From assembly GCA_007844125.1 (NCBI GenBank), contig CM017567.1, forward strand, positions 14,294,046 through 14,358,045: a DNA stretch of 64,000 nucleotides. The letters run 5' to 3'. The stretch comes from Sinonovacula constricta (taxonomy: Eukaryota; Mollusca; Bivalvia; Cardiida; Solecurtidae). The notes below the pieces were generated by a model. The model made no database searches. It had not been told where the DNA came from and saw nothing but the letters and a program-made list of their open reading frames with translations. This document shows, piece after piece, positions 42,801-53,534 of the stretch (position 1 is the stretch's first letter; each line of letters starts with the position of its first letter). Position numbers and translations under genes: made by a program.

Positions 42801-43905
42801 AGTCGAACACAGAACCTTTGATTTTACGATCTGAATTTCTCGAACTCCTTGACAAGTACTCTGATCACCTTCATATATATATACTGATGGTTCAAAGACG
42901 GACACTCATGTTGGCTGTGCTTCCGTGAGTAATAGCCACTGCATTAAACAAAGACTTCCTAACAACTCGTCTATCTTCACCGCTGAAATCCAGGCTATAA
43001 ATCTAAGCCTTGATTTCATTTCAGAACATTCCGGTGAAAAATATGTTATATTTTCAGACTCATTATCTGTATTGCAAAGCATAAATTCACTGAATTATTC
43101 AAATCCACATGTTCGCACTGTTCTTGTCAAACTTCAAAGTTTATACGACACTAACGAAATCTCCTTCTGTTGGCTTACTAGTCATGTAGGCATCCGAGGA
43201 AACGAAGATGCTGACAGGGGTGCAAAATCTGCCTCAGCCCTCACTGAGACAGATCTTTGCATCTCACACACTGATTTTAAACCACTTATTTACCGACATA
43301 TTTTAAACAAGTAGCAAACAAGTTGGGACAGTATTGTTTGTAACAAATTACACGCAATAAAACCTAACGTCGGTGCCAATGTCTCCGCTTGCAGAGAAAG
43401 TCGACGAGAAGACGTAGCTCTTACCCGCTGTCGCATTGGACATACTAGATTGACTCATTCATATCTCTTGAAAAGAGAAGTTCAACCTGTATGTGTTCCT
43501 TGCCAGGAACCACTGAAAGTCAACCATATTTTATTACAGTGTATCGACACAGACCACATACGGTCGAAATATTTTAATGTCCATAACATGTTCGAACTAT
43601 TTAGGACAGTGTCGGATTCTAAACTTGTTTGCTTCTTGAACGGGATTTGTATTCTTAGTAAGTTATAATTTTTTAAACTGTTTATTTACCAATCGTCATA
43701 CTTTTTAAACCGTTTTATGTGTTGACCTGTTTTCAATTATTATTTATTTTTTTACCTGATAGTGTTTATATTTTTCTATATTTTACATGCGTAGTTTGGT
43801 TTTAACCTGATTACGCTTTATTCACATTTAACTTTGTATTCGGCGCCGTATGACCTATTAAGTGTCGGTGTGCCGTAAAACCCAAATAAATAAATTGCGT
43901 AAACT
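39840..43905 (+). pseudogene. Non-LTR retrotransposon (I/Jockey-type LINE), ORF2 with several frameshifts
   Basis: The order is endonuclease, RT, RNase H, zinc knuckle. Endonuclease: NCRGVKANY, LCLQETFL (catalytic Glu), VGDFNGHNPLWG, and SDHFPI in a shifted frame. RT: DPQSYRPIALAS, FFDFKKxYD, GVPQGSIL and FVDD (Ala replaced by Val). RNase H: YTDGSKT, FTAEIQAI, FSDSLSVL, GIRGNEDADRG. The knuckle is CVPCQEPLKVNHILLQC near 43490-43540. Frame breaks lie near 40415, 40875, 40935, 41070, 41730 (extra A in an A-run), 42275 and 42880. ORF1 is at most a C-terminal remnant before 39990, so the copy is 5' truncated. The 3' end is AAACCCAAATAAATAAAT near 43900. Confidence 0.85.
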
Positions 43906-44187
43906 AGTCTAAATACTCATTAGTACTAGATCGTAAGCATATAACTGATAATACTCAAGTATTCATAATAATCATGTATATTCTATTACAATACATGCGT
44001 TTTGAATTACGCAGAGTACACATATAGCAAGTGAACACAGCGGCTAATTATGTTTTGTTTTTTCAATTTATCATATATAAGTATATATAACAAATTTAAT
44101 ATAGCTCCCTGGTTTTAGAAATGTTTTTACATTAGCTATTTTTTGACAATTATCAAACACCAGTCATCAAACGTTGATAATGCTGCC

Positions 44188-45640
44188 TTAGTTGCGTTTT
44201 ACTTTTACGTTCATTAATTTTAATTCCTTTTTCTTCTCTCTTTCAATTCTGCGCAGTTCTTTCTCAAAAGCCTTTTGTTTCTTTTCCTCTTCTTTATTGA
44301 CTTTCTGTTGGTAAACTTCGTCAGCAGTTATAACAAAGTACTCTTTTCATATTTCTGTTTGGTTTTGCGGATTGTGTTTTTTTAGGTAGTGGGAAATGCT
44401 TATTCATTATTTCTTCAGGCGAGGCAAAGCTTTTCACACATTTGGTTTTATACATAATAAGAATAGATGACAAAGCCCTATGAGTATTGCAACATATACC
44501 AAACTCCGAAAAGGCACAGAACAAAGGTATTTCACATGCAAGCCAAGCGAAAAGTAAGAACAAATTTGTGATGAGTCATTTAAGGAAAAGAGCAACCCGA
44601 CAGTTACCGCCTTGGAACGGTCGGTCGGCATTATGGACCGACTTGGGAGCTTAAACCGGTTTTACAGAGCTCTAACCTCTAACCGAGTGGCGTACACGCC
44701 GTCATTTATAGAGACGCCACTTAAATAGGCAGCGCAATACTTGGACAGCGTTTCCGGTAAGAGGTTGGACTCATTTACTTCCAAAGCATTTTCATCAGAA
44801 ACTTCCTCCATGGTTTCAGTATCCCATCAGCACTTACCCGATAAGGAAATTCAACTGTTTCTACGTTTGTCGGTACAAGTTAGTCGACAAATGGAAGGTC
44901 AAAGGCCTCCTCGGTTTCTGTGTCCAATGGAGTGGCTGCCAACAGACGAGTCTTCAGTCAAGTTCTCTAACGTGTCAGTACTGACGTCGGCTGCAGTTTC
45001 GAGCGGACTGACGAGAATAGAATTGTTACATTGACTGAAGGTAGGATTGACATCAGCTGCTGCTTTGGTAGAGAAGGTTGTGTCCAAGTCTCTGTCACTT
45101 TCACCTGGATCAAAGGCTACATCGGGAATAACTGTTGGGTCAAAAGGGTGTATACCAGTTGCCATGAACCCGCTACAGATATTTTCGGGGGTAATGGAAT
45201 CTGCCCAGGCCTTTCCAAAAACCCTTAGGAAGCTAGAGTGGCCGAGTGAGGCTCCAGTGTGTTTAACAAAGTTGTCAACTTGTGTGTTCCAGCTATTTTT
45301 CAACGACTTAAATACAACTCTATCAAACGGCTGAGTCCAGTTACAGGTGTGGCTAGGTAACCCGCCCAAGATAATGCCTTCCGCCCTAGCTATCTTCAGA
45401 AACTCTGTGCTATTATGTGAGCCATGACCGTCGAACATAAGGAGCTGCGGACGAGCTTGACCGATATTTGGAAGGAAATGGTCTTTAAACCAGAGTTGAC
45501 CGATGCCCTCTTTGGTCCAACCAGAATCAATTACACTGAACTTGGCACCGTGTATTGGTCAGGTTGGATCTCTGCAGGATTCAATATCGAAACCGTGAAG
45601 TTTCTTCGATGTCTTGTATATAAAACATATGAAACTTTTA
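44188..45640 (-). pseudogene. pogo/Tigger-type DDE transposase, C-terminal part, broken
   Basis: The minus strand reads VIDSGWTKEGIGQLWF, then LLMFDGHGSHNSTEFL (second catalytic Asp), then LPSHTCNWTQPFDRVVFKSL (third Asp) and GFMATGIHPFDP. An in-frame TGA precedes the first of these near 45555. The Lys/Glu-rich C-terminus (EEKKQKAFEKELRRIEREKK) continues at about 44195-44335 after a frameshift. A family X repeat (44455-44700, same strand) is inserted between the two parts. The N-terminal helix-turn-helix region and first catalytic Asp are not found. Confidence 0.8.
44455..44700 (-). mobile_element. Dispersed repeat family X, copy 5
   Basis: In minus orientation it contains GGTTAGAGCTCTGTAAAACC, CCGACCGTTCC and GGCGGTAACTGTC, then ATACCTTTGTTCTGTGCC. 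It interrupts the pogo-type transposase frame. Confidence 0.75.
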
Positions 45641-45830
45641 CAAAACAAGAACCAAACTATAAAAGAAATGAACATTTCAAGTCCAAAACTTTACACTGTC
45701 ATCTTTATTGCATTACTAAAACTGTCAGTATATTGTATGAACAAAAACGCCATTCAACAATGTTGCCAGGCGTTCAGAGTCGGCGTCATTGCATTTGAAG
45801 CCAATGCTGCAGTTTTGCATTGGTCCCTTA

Positions 45831-46695
45831 TGCTATGGTCACATTACCAGAAATGCCGCCGCGCGGCGACTTGACGGCGAGTTTTTCGTGAAATTCGTCC
45901 GGTGGCAGCGCGGCCGCTGTCGACACCGCGCGGCGGCAGTCCTCTTTTTACACGTCGCGCGGTGGCTGTCGAGATTATAACTAAAAGTTAAAATTCAAAT
46001 GTCGCCGCGCGATTTCCCTCCCAAATTCGAAATTGCGCGGTGGCACGACGGCGACATTTCAGTGTGGCGCGGCGGCAGCGCCGCGACCGTGCAGCAACTG
46101 GTGGGAGGCAGCGCGATTATGGCCTCGTCCAGGATTCTGGACCGCCCCCTAGACTGCGCGGCGATCGGGCGATTCCCAACTGCCACCGCCCAGCCACCGC
46201 CCTACTGTGGCATCGGCGTCGGGCTGTTGCCGCGCGATTTAGTAGCTGGGCAGTGGCTGCGCGGTGGCATGCCGGCGGCTGTTCATATTGGACTGCTATC
46301 CGACGGCTACCGTGCCGCTATCGCCGGGTAGCGGCTGCCGCCGTGCACCATGTATATATAAGGATGTGGTGAAGTCCAGCAACAATCGTTACCATGGCAC
46401 TGATCGCGCGGCAGCAGTCAGTTTTGGGCTGCCATCGGACTGCCACAGCCCGGCGGCAGTCCATGAATTGGCTGCCGCCGGGCGGGGGTAGCACTGTCAC
46501 CGCCCGATTTTCTTATGACGTCAGGGCCTACCGGAACCTTAAAAACTAAATGTCGCCGCGCTGTCGTCGGGCTGTCACCTTTACATTCATGACCACTTTC
46601 CCGATTCGCACATTTTCGGACGGCGGCAGTCCAATCCAAAATTTTCCCGATGTCATACTAATCGCGCGATGGCAGCTGGTAATGTGACCGTAGCA
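45831..46695. mobile_element. GC-rich PIF/Harbinger-like MITE, 865 bp
   Basis: The terminal inverted repeats TGCTATGGTCACATTACCAG (left) and TGCTACGGTCACATTACCAG (right, read inward) match at 19 of 20 positions. TTA flanks both sides (45828-45830, 46696-46698), the target-site type of PIF/Harbinger elements. The interior is rich in CGGCGGCAGTC, GCGCGG and their complements, in sharp contrast with the AT-rich surroundings. The ORFs in it are short and overlap on both strands, so no transposase is claimed. Confidence 0.8.
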
Positions 46696-46976
46696 TTAAA
46701 GCGGGAACTTTTCTGGGCACATTTTAGCCCTTAGATAGCAAGGGTCTTGAACGAATGTTAGAATGTCCTTCAATTTCAAAGAGTCTTCCCGGCGTAGATA
46801 ACACAAACGGTGTCTTAGGGACTCATCCGCATATACAGAAACGTCATTGGGGTCTCTTAGGTTGCTTGGCTCTTTGGAACAGAAGTAAAGCGGACCGACT
46901 TCAAGTTGCTTGACACCGGAATGGTGCATGCCAACAGCGTACATATTCCTATAATGACGTTCTTCATCCTACGATG
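46696..46976 (-). other. Unrecognised exon-like ORF
   Basis: On the minus strand an acceptor-like TTCCATCGTAG precedes about 90 open codons reading DEERHYRNMYAVGMHHSGVK and later DILTFVQDPCYLRAKMC, ending at a TAA that overlaps the MITE's target duplication. The composition looks like a real protein, with six Cys and charged runs. I do not recognise the family. It may be part of the host element's gene or a captured exon. Confidence 0.3.
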
Positions 46977-47882
46977 GAAAATACCATAATAAAGATGACA
47001 GTAGCTCGATAAACGAAACATTGAAATAATAAAAACAATACAAAAGGACACCAACAAGAAAAAACAACAACAAAAAAAATAATTATGGATTTACATGTTC
47101 GTAATTTTTATTTTTTTAGAACCGCTTAAAGTGCTTTTTTCTAAAAAGTGAAATATTCTCTATATCTGTCAGCTTATATTTAGATCTCTAAATTTGATAT
47201 CTGTTCAGTGTTTCTCAAGTTAAGAAATATAATAATTGTTGCGTTAGAAGTGGAACGCAGTGTAGTAGAAATGGGTTTCGTTTATAGATACCAAAAGAAC
47301 CCCTTAAGGCTTTAACGTATCCTAAACGTCACTAATACGGAGCTGTTAATCAATTTTAATGATTTATTATTTGTGTTATGAGTATAATTTAATAAATTGT
47401 GCAAATATCAATTTAAGAGGTTAACTTTACACCTTTTTTATACACTGACATTGAGACGGACGGTGTTCTACTCATGAACAAGTCTTCACTAAAAGGCGTC
47501 CGAGTCTTAATCAAATCCATGTTCTTCACAAAATGGCGATATTTACGGAGTATCGCCACAAAAATCTAATGTTTTTATCCAGATATTGAAGAATATGGCA
47601 TGATTTGTAAAAAAGGTGATGCTGCATGATATTAAACTTCCGATTACTTATGTAAAAATATAAGGGAAGAAAGACAACTCTTACTTTCTTGATAGTTGCT
47701 TATTTCAATATTCGCGGTAAACGCATGTTTTTCTTCTGTATAACCTTCAGAAAGACCGGAAGTACGTCACGAAGAAGTAAAAGACAACTCTACATAGAAG
47801 AAAGGTAACTCTCGTGTAAAGTTTGTAGGTAAACTACATTTGCGGGAAGTTGTAAATTTAGCTAAAAAAATCGACTTAGGAG
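46977..47882. other. Right interior of the large TIR element, nothing recognised
   Basis: AT-rich sequence between the unrecognised ORF and the right inverted terminus (47883-47937). No coding sequence or repeat is identified. Confidence 0.5.
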
Positions 47883-47937
47883 CATGTCCGACACTCGATC
47901 AGTTTACCCTTTCTATATCAACACTAACCTGATATTC

Positions 47938-49480
47938 ACTATATCTCCAGGTGTAGTTCTATATGAGTGTTATCTCCAGGTGTAGTTCTATATGAGCGGT
48001 ATCTCCAGGTGTAGTTCTATATGAGTGTTATCTCCAGGTGTAGTTCTATATGAACGTTATCTCCAGTTGTAGTTCTTTTTGAGCGTTATCTCCAGGTGTA
48101 ATTCAATATGAGCGTGATCACCAGGTGCAGTTCTATATGTGCGTTATCTCCAGGTGTAGTTTTATATGGGCGTTATCTCCAGGTGTAGCTCTATATGAGC
48201 GATATCTCCATGTGTAGTTCTATATGAGCGGTGTCTCCAGATGTAGTTATATATGAGCGTCATCCCAAGGTTTGTTTCTATATGAGCTCTGTCTCCAGGT
48301 GTAGTTCTATATGAGCGGTGTCTCCAAGTGTAGTTCTATATAGGCATTATCTCCAGGTGTAGTTCTATACGAGTGTCATCACTAGGTTCCTTTCTTTATG
48401 AGCGGTGTCTCCAAGTGTCGTTATATATCAGCGTTATCTCCATGTGTCGTTCTATGAGCGGTGCCTCCAGATGCAATTTTATGCGAGCATGAACACCAGG
48501 GGCAATTCTACATGAGCGTTATCTCCAGGTGTATTTCTATATGAGAAGTATCTCCAGGTGCAACTCTATATGAGCGTTTCCTCCAATTGTAGTTCTTTAT
48601 GAGCGTTATATCTAGTGCAGCTCTATATGAGTGTTATCTCCAGGTGCAGTTCTATAAATGTTATCTCCAGGTGCAGTTCTATATGAGTGTTATCTCCAGG
48701 TGCAGTTCTATATGAGTGTTATCTCCAGGTGCAGTTCTATAAATGTTATCTCCAGGTGCAGTTCTATATGAGTGTTATCTCCAGGTGCAGTTCTATATGA
48801 GTGTTATCTCAAGGTGCAGTTCTATATGAGTGTTATCTCCAGGTGCAGTTCTATAAATGTTATCTCCAGGTGCAGTTCTATATGAGTGTTATCTCCAGGT
48901 GCAATTCTATGAATGTTATCTCCAGGTGCAGTTATATACGAGTGTTATCTCCAGGTGTAGTTCTATATGGGTGTTTTCTCCAGGTGTAGTTCTAAATGAG
49001 CATTATCTTCAGGTGTAGTTATATGAGTGTTATCTCCAGGTGTAGTTCTGTATGAGTGTTATCTCCAGGTGCAATTCTTTACGAGGGCAAATTCACATGT
49101 GCATTTCTTCGGAGTGCACGTCTAGTTGTATTTTTGTAATGGGCATTACATTCAGGTGCATTTCTACAGAGGGCAAATGTCCAGGTGCCTATATTCTTGA
49201 GAGCATAGTTCAGGTGCAAAGGCAAATGTTAGGTGCAATTCCATACAAGTGTCAATTACCAGGTGGTATCTTTGGGGTGGAGTGAGGAGTGGGCTCAAAA
49301 TGTTTAGGTTTATTTCTATTTGAGGGCAAAAGCCTAGGTGCCTATCAATTTTAGGATAGACGTTAAGATGCATAGCTGTTAACTTAATATCCTGGTACAT
49401 ATCTAATGAGGGCATTATGTCCATTGCATTTCTGTATAAGAGCAAATTGTATTTTAGCCTTGTCAAAATGAGCAAAAGAG
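47938..49480. repeat. 29-bp minisatellite, right half
   Basis: The same unit as at 33.7-35.8 kb, resuming with TATCTCCAGGTGTAG. Units include 25-bp shortened versions (TTCTATAAATGTTATCTCC). From about 49080 to 49480 the units become long and diverged (AGGGCAAAT ... CAGGTGCATTTCT), mirroring the left outer edge. Confidence 0.9.
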
Positions 49481-49887
49481 GAAATGTCCAATCATCATCT
49501 TACAGTTTGTTAACAAAATTGTCCATTACATGTGTTTTTAACAAAAAAAAAGGTAAACGCTTTATTTTTCATAATGTTATGATCCATGTACATTTTGTAT
49601 ATTTTTATTATAGACTTGTTGTGTTAACTATTCAGTGGTTCTATGGAACAAGTTATTATGCAACACTAAGAGTGTTGTTTGTTTTCTGTATCATACATAC
49701 AAATCTAAGTTAAATGTCCCCTTTCAAACCCGAAGGTCCGTCAAGTTTTAGAATAGCAATCAAATAAGATGAGAGACTTAAATAAAAGAAAAATATAATT
49801 TTATTTAATACAAATTATACTTAAACATTCACAACAGAATACATCAGAGCAGAATAATAACAGGATATATCAATTAATTGGTTTAAA

Positions 49888-50103
49888 CAACAAAGATGCT
49901 AACGCTCAAGCAAATATAAGGGTAGTTCCACGACTGGTTGGCCCGGTATCAGGATAATGTGACTGGGTGTGGTATCATGCCAGGTGTTCACGGCATGCTA
50001 TACACAGTGAAAGCAGCACTTTATCTGCTTCAAGTGGACACCGTCTCCAGATAACTGAAATACTGTTGGTGGGACGATAAACCCAATAAACAAACAAACA
50101 AAT
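49888..50103 (+). mobile_element. SINE, 5' truncated, same family as 3374-3691
   Basis: Starts at GCTAACGCTCAAGCAAATA and closely matches the body of the 3374 copy. The tail GGGACGATAAACCCAATAAA is followed by (CAAA)n. The tRNA head is absent. Confidence 0.8.
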
Positions 50104-50620
50104 ACACAACAAAGAAAGTACAAATATAGTTTTCACATTTTATTCATGCATCAGAAAGCATAAAAATGATTTTGCATAAAAATAGTAAAATATACACATT
50201 ATTGTTTATGTGGTATACAAAAATATGGGGCAATAAACAAATGACATTGTTAAAATGCAAAAAAAGAATGTTTTATTTCAGAATCTTTGTCTATGTGTGC
50301 TCAGCTGAGCACTGGGGTAAGAAGAACAAGGATGCATTGTGCAAAAATGGAGTAGTTAGAGTACTTAATTAATGTGTGTGTTTGTGTATGTGTTTGTCTG
50401 TGATCCTGTGTTGGAAATAGTTTACATAGGGCATGGATCCATATCCAAACAAATAACAGGCAGTAAAGGCTACACTCATAAACATACATTACAACAAATC
50501 AAACTGCAACAATTTGTGACAGAGACATATACAAAACTGCTAAGTAGAGAAGTGTGTATAACGTTAGTATAGATGCTGCAACCAATAGTGTAATAATAAT
50601 GTTTGAGCTTGTATCATAAT
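50104..50620. other. No feature recognised
   Basis: AT-rich sequence between the SINE and the 32-bp array, with a short TGTG-rich patch near 50370-50400. The same description fits 49481-49887. Confidence 0.5.
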
Positions 50621-51160
50621 AAACCATCAGTTACATGTGACACTGATTAATGTACCAATCAGTAACATGTAACACTGATTAATGAACTAATCAGTTCCAT
50701 GTGACACTGATTAATGTACCAATCAGTTACATGTGACACTGTTAAATGTACCAATCAGTTACATGTAACACTGATTAATGTACCAATCAGTTACATGTGA
50801 CACTGATTAATGTACTAATCAGTTACATGTGACACAAATGTACCAATCGGTTACGTGTAACACTGAATAATGTACCAGTCAGTTATGTGTGACACTTATT
50901 AATGTACTAATCAGTTACATGTGACACTAATGACCTATCAGTTACGTGTGACACTGATTAATGTACCAATCAGTTACATGTAACACTTAAATAATGTACC
51001 AATCAGTTACGTGTGACACTGCTAAATGTACCGATCAGTTACATGTGACACTGATAAATGTACCAATCAGTTACATGTGACACTGCTAAATGTACCAATC
51101 AGTTACATGTGACACTGATTAATGTACCAATTAGTTACAAGTGACTTTGATTAATGTTTA
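50620..51160. repeat. 32-bp minisatellite with hairpin-forming unit (about 17 units)
   Basis: The unit reads AATCAGTTACATGTGACACT then GATTAATGTACC. AATCAGT and ACTGATT inside each unit are perfect inverted 7-mers around a 9-nt spacer. Some units lose the GATT part. It lies downstream of the chondroitin-synthase-family gene, which runs on the other strand. Confidence 0.92.
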
Positions 51161-51349
51161 CAATATATTTTTAGTTCAAAATTACAAGTTTTGAAATAAC
51201 AATAAATTTATGTTATGTTTTTTATGTAACAAGCAAAATTTAAGCACTGTTGTTATACATTAAAATGTGCAACTTACTGACAGTCTTTCTATTTAAACAA
51301 TATATTTACAGCCTTTACTATGGCAGTACATAAAATAAACACAAATACA

Positions 51350-52080
51350 AAGTGCAATTTCCAGCTATTTTCTAGGACAGACAGATAAGTGCAATTTCCA
51401 GCTATTACCTATGGCAGACAGATTATTGCAATTTCCACCTATTACCTAGAACGGACAGATAAACTGCAATTTCTTGTATTACCTATGACATACAATTGCA
51501 ATTTCCAGCTATTACCTATGGCAGACAGATTATTGCAATTTCCACCTATTATGTATGACACGGATAATTGCAACTTCCAGCGATTACCAAGGACATACAG
51601 ATAATTGCAATTTCCAACAATTTCCTATGACACATAATGGCAACTTCCACCAATTACCTATGACATACAGATAATTGCAATTTCCACCAATTTCGTATGA
51701 CAGATACCTGCAATTTCCTGTATAACCTATGACAGATCATTGAAATTTCCACCAATTACCTATGACAAACAGATACTTGCAATGTTCAGCTATTATCTAG
51801 GATAGATCATTGCAATTTCCACTAATTTCGTATGGCAGATAACTGCAACTTCCTGTATAACCTATGACAGATCATTGAAATTTCCACCAATTACCTATGA
51901 CAAACAGGTAATTGCAATGTTCAGCTATTATCTAGGATAGATCATTGCAATTCCACCGATTACTTATGACAGTCAGGTAACCGCAATTTCCAGCTGTTCT
52001 TATAAGACAATTGTAATATCCAGCTTCTACCTATGACAGATAATTGCAAGTTCTGGCTGTGACCTATGGCATATATATCT
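51350..52080. repeat. About 37-bp minisatellite, diverged (about 20 units)
   Basis: Units share TGCAATTTCCAGCTATTACC followed by TATGRCAGACAGATAAT with many substitutions and length changes. It lies on the 3' side of the minus-strand gene and may or may not be in its 3' UTR. Confidence 0.85.
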
Positions 52081-53534
52081 TGGTAGAACCCCCAACATGC
52101 TGCTATTCATCTGGAAGTGTGTGTCCATCACATGTGAAGGATTTCACCCCTTTTGGTTTAAGTACCTGACCTTATATGATGATTCCAATAACTTCACAAA
52201 CTATCATAATTATTTCATAATGATATTTCAACATTAACCCAATCCTCAACTTTATGCAGGAATACACTACCTGTGCAATATACTGATTGTTACTTATTGG
52301 CACTTATTATATCTTTGGAAATATTATCTGGAAGAGAAGAATAAAGTTAGTGTTGCTCTTATTCACATTAAGTTGTATTTTTGTTGATAATATGCATGTT
52401 CAAGTAAAATCATTTTCAAATGGCAAGGAAATATGTTGGCTTTAAAAACCATTATACCAGTAAATAAACAGAAACAATGATTATGATGGGAGAAAATGAT
52501 ACAAATAATGAGAAAAAACAATAGACAATGGAAGACTTTATCATGTGATTGTTAGCTCTTCTAATACTGTTTGTTCAGTTAGCTCTCTCACATGCCATGT
52601 TACCATAAGCATGATAAATGTTGGCATAATTATGTACTAATACAAGAAACAAAATGTAACTTTAAGTACATAAAGTTTTAAAAGATCATGTATGTAGAGA
52701 TTTGTGTGATAAGTAGCTAAAATCTGCTTATATCAGACATGCATACAGGACTTCTTACATGTCAAATAAACCTATAGTAGCTTTTTATCTCTCTCCATTA
52801 TAGACTTCTGATAAAAACAGACCAAATGGAAACATGACATACTCCCCTTGAATATCATTTAAATATTTGACTATTTTTCTTTCACAAGAACTGTAAATAC
52901 ATGTAAACATAAACTTTACAAAAAGCTAACGAAAATCATATTCTCTAAGAATAAAACATCTGCATTAAGCTCCAGACAGTCACCACCTAGTGTCAGACAA
53001 AGAAATAAATGAATATATAGTAAATGGTACATGGTTCATCACTACGTGTTTGTTTAGCTTGTGTCTGGAGCTCTAAGTTTTAGGGGGAAATTTTGACATT
53101 TTGAGTGAAACTAGAGATGTTTCTATCAAAGAAGATGACTTGTTTTAAAATGTAAGTTTTCTTGTGTACATAAGTAAGTTAAAATTTAACAAAAACTTAA
53201 TTAAACTATGAGAAATAAATCCCAAGAATATTTGGAATAGTTAAAGGAACCAATTAAAACAATCTCAAAATCAGAAAGAGTTGGTAAGGTATTTGAGGTT
53301 CCTAGTTTTCAAATAAGTTCATTATTTTAACACAAACTTTGGGTCTAAAATATACTGAGTTGAACCACTAAACTATGACATTATATGATAATTACAGTTT
53401 CTTTACACCTATTTGATTAACTATTTTCCACTTTATAAAAGTACCTATCCCTTGAGAAACCATAATACTGTAGGTTGTTTTATTTCCAATTCTTCAGTTT
53501 ATTCGAACTTTTACAAATACTAGTTTGTGTAAAG
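52081..53534 (-). other. 3' flank or UTR of the chondroitin-synthase-family gene
   Basis: AT-rich sequence after the stop codon. Several AATAAA candidates exist on the minus strand, but none can be singled out. No other gene is recognised. Confidence 0.5.

Larger units (their letters stand above)
37245..47937. mobile_element. Large TIR-bounded element, probably pogo-like, with nested insertions
   Basis: The ends are inverted copies of about 54 bp once a 76-bp MITE in the left copy is removed. Both read GAATAYCAGGTTAGTGTTG inward, then GGGTAWACTGATCGAG and GTCGGACA. A TA precedes YCAGG on both sides, fitting a TA target duplication. Inside lies a decayed pogo-type transposase (44188-45640, minus), plus an RT element, a LINE, a Harbinger-like MITE and a dispersed repeat. 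That the transposase belongs to these termini is inferred. The 10.7-kb span interrupts the 29-bp minisatellite. Confidence 0.55.

Noticed and set aside
45424..45798. 124-codon plus-strand ORF
   Set aside because: Antisense to the pogo-type transposase, whose minus-strand reading has recognisable motifs.
45999..46639. Several GC-rich ORFs of 60-110 codons on both strands
   Set aside because: They lie inside the Harbinger-like MITE, overlap in many frames and show no family features.
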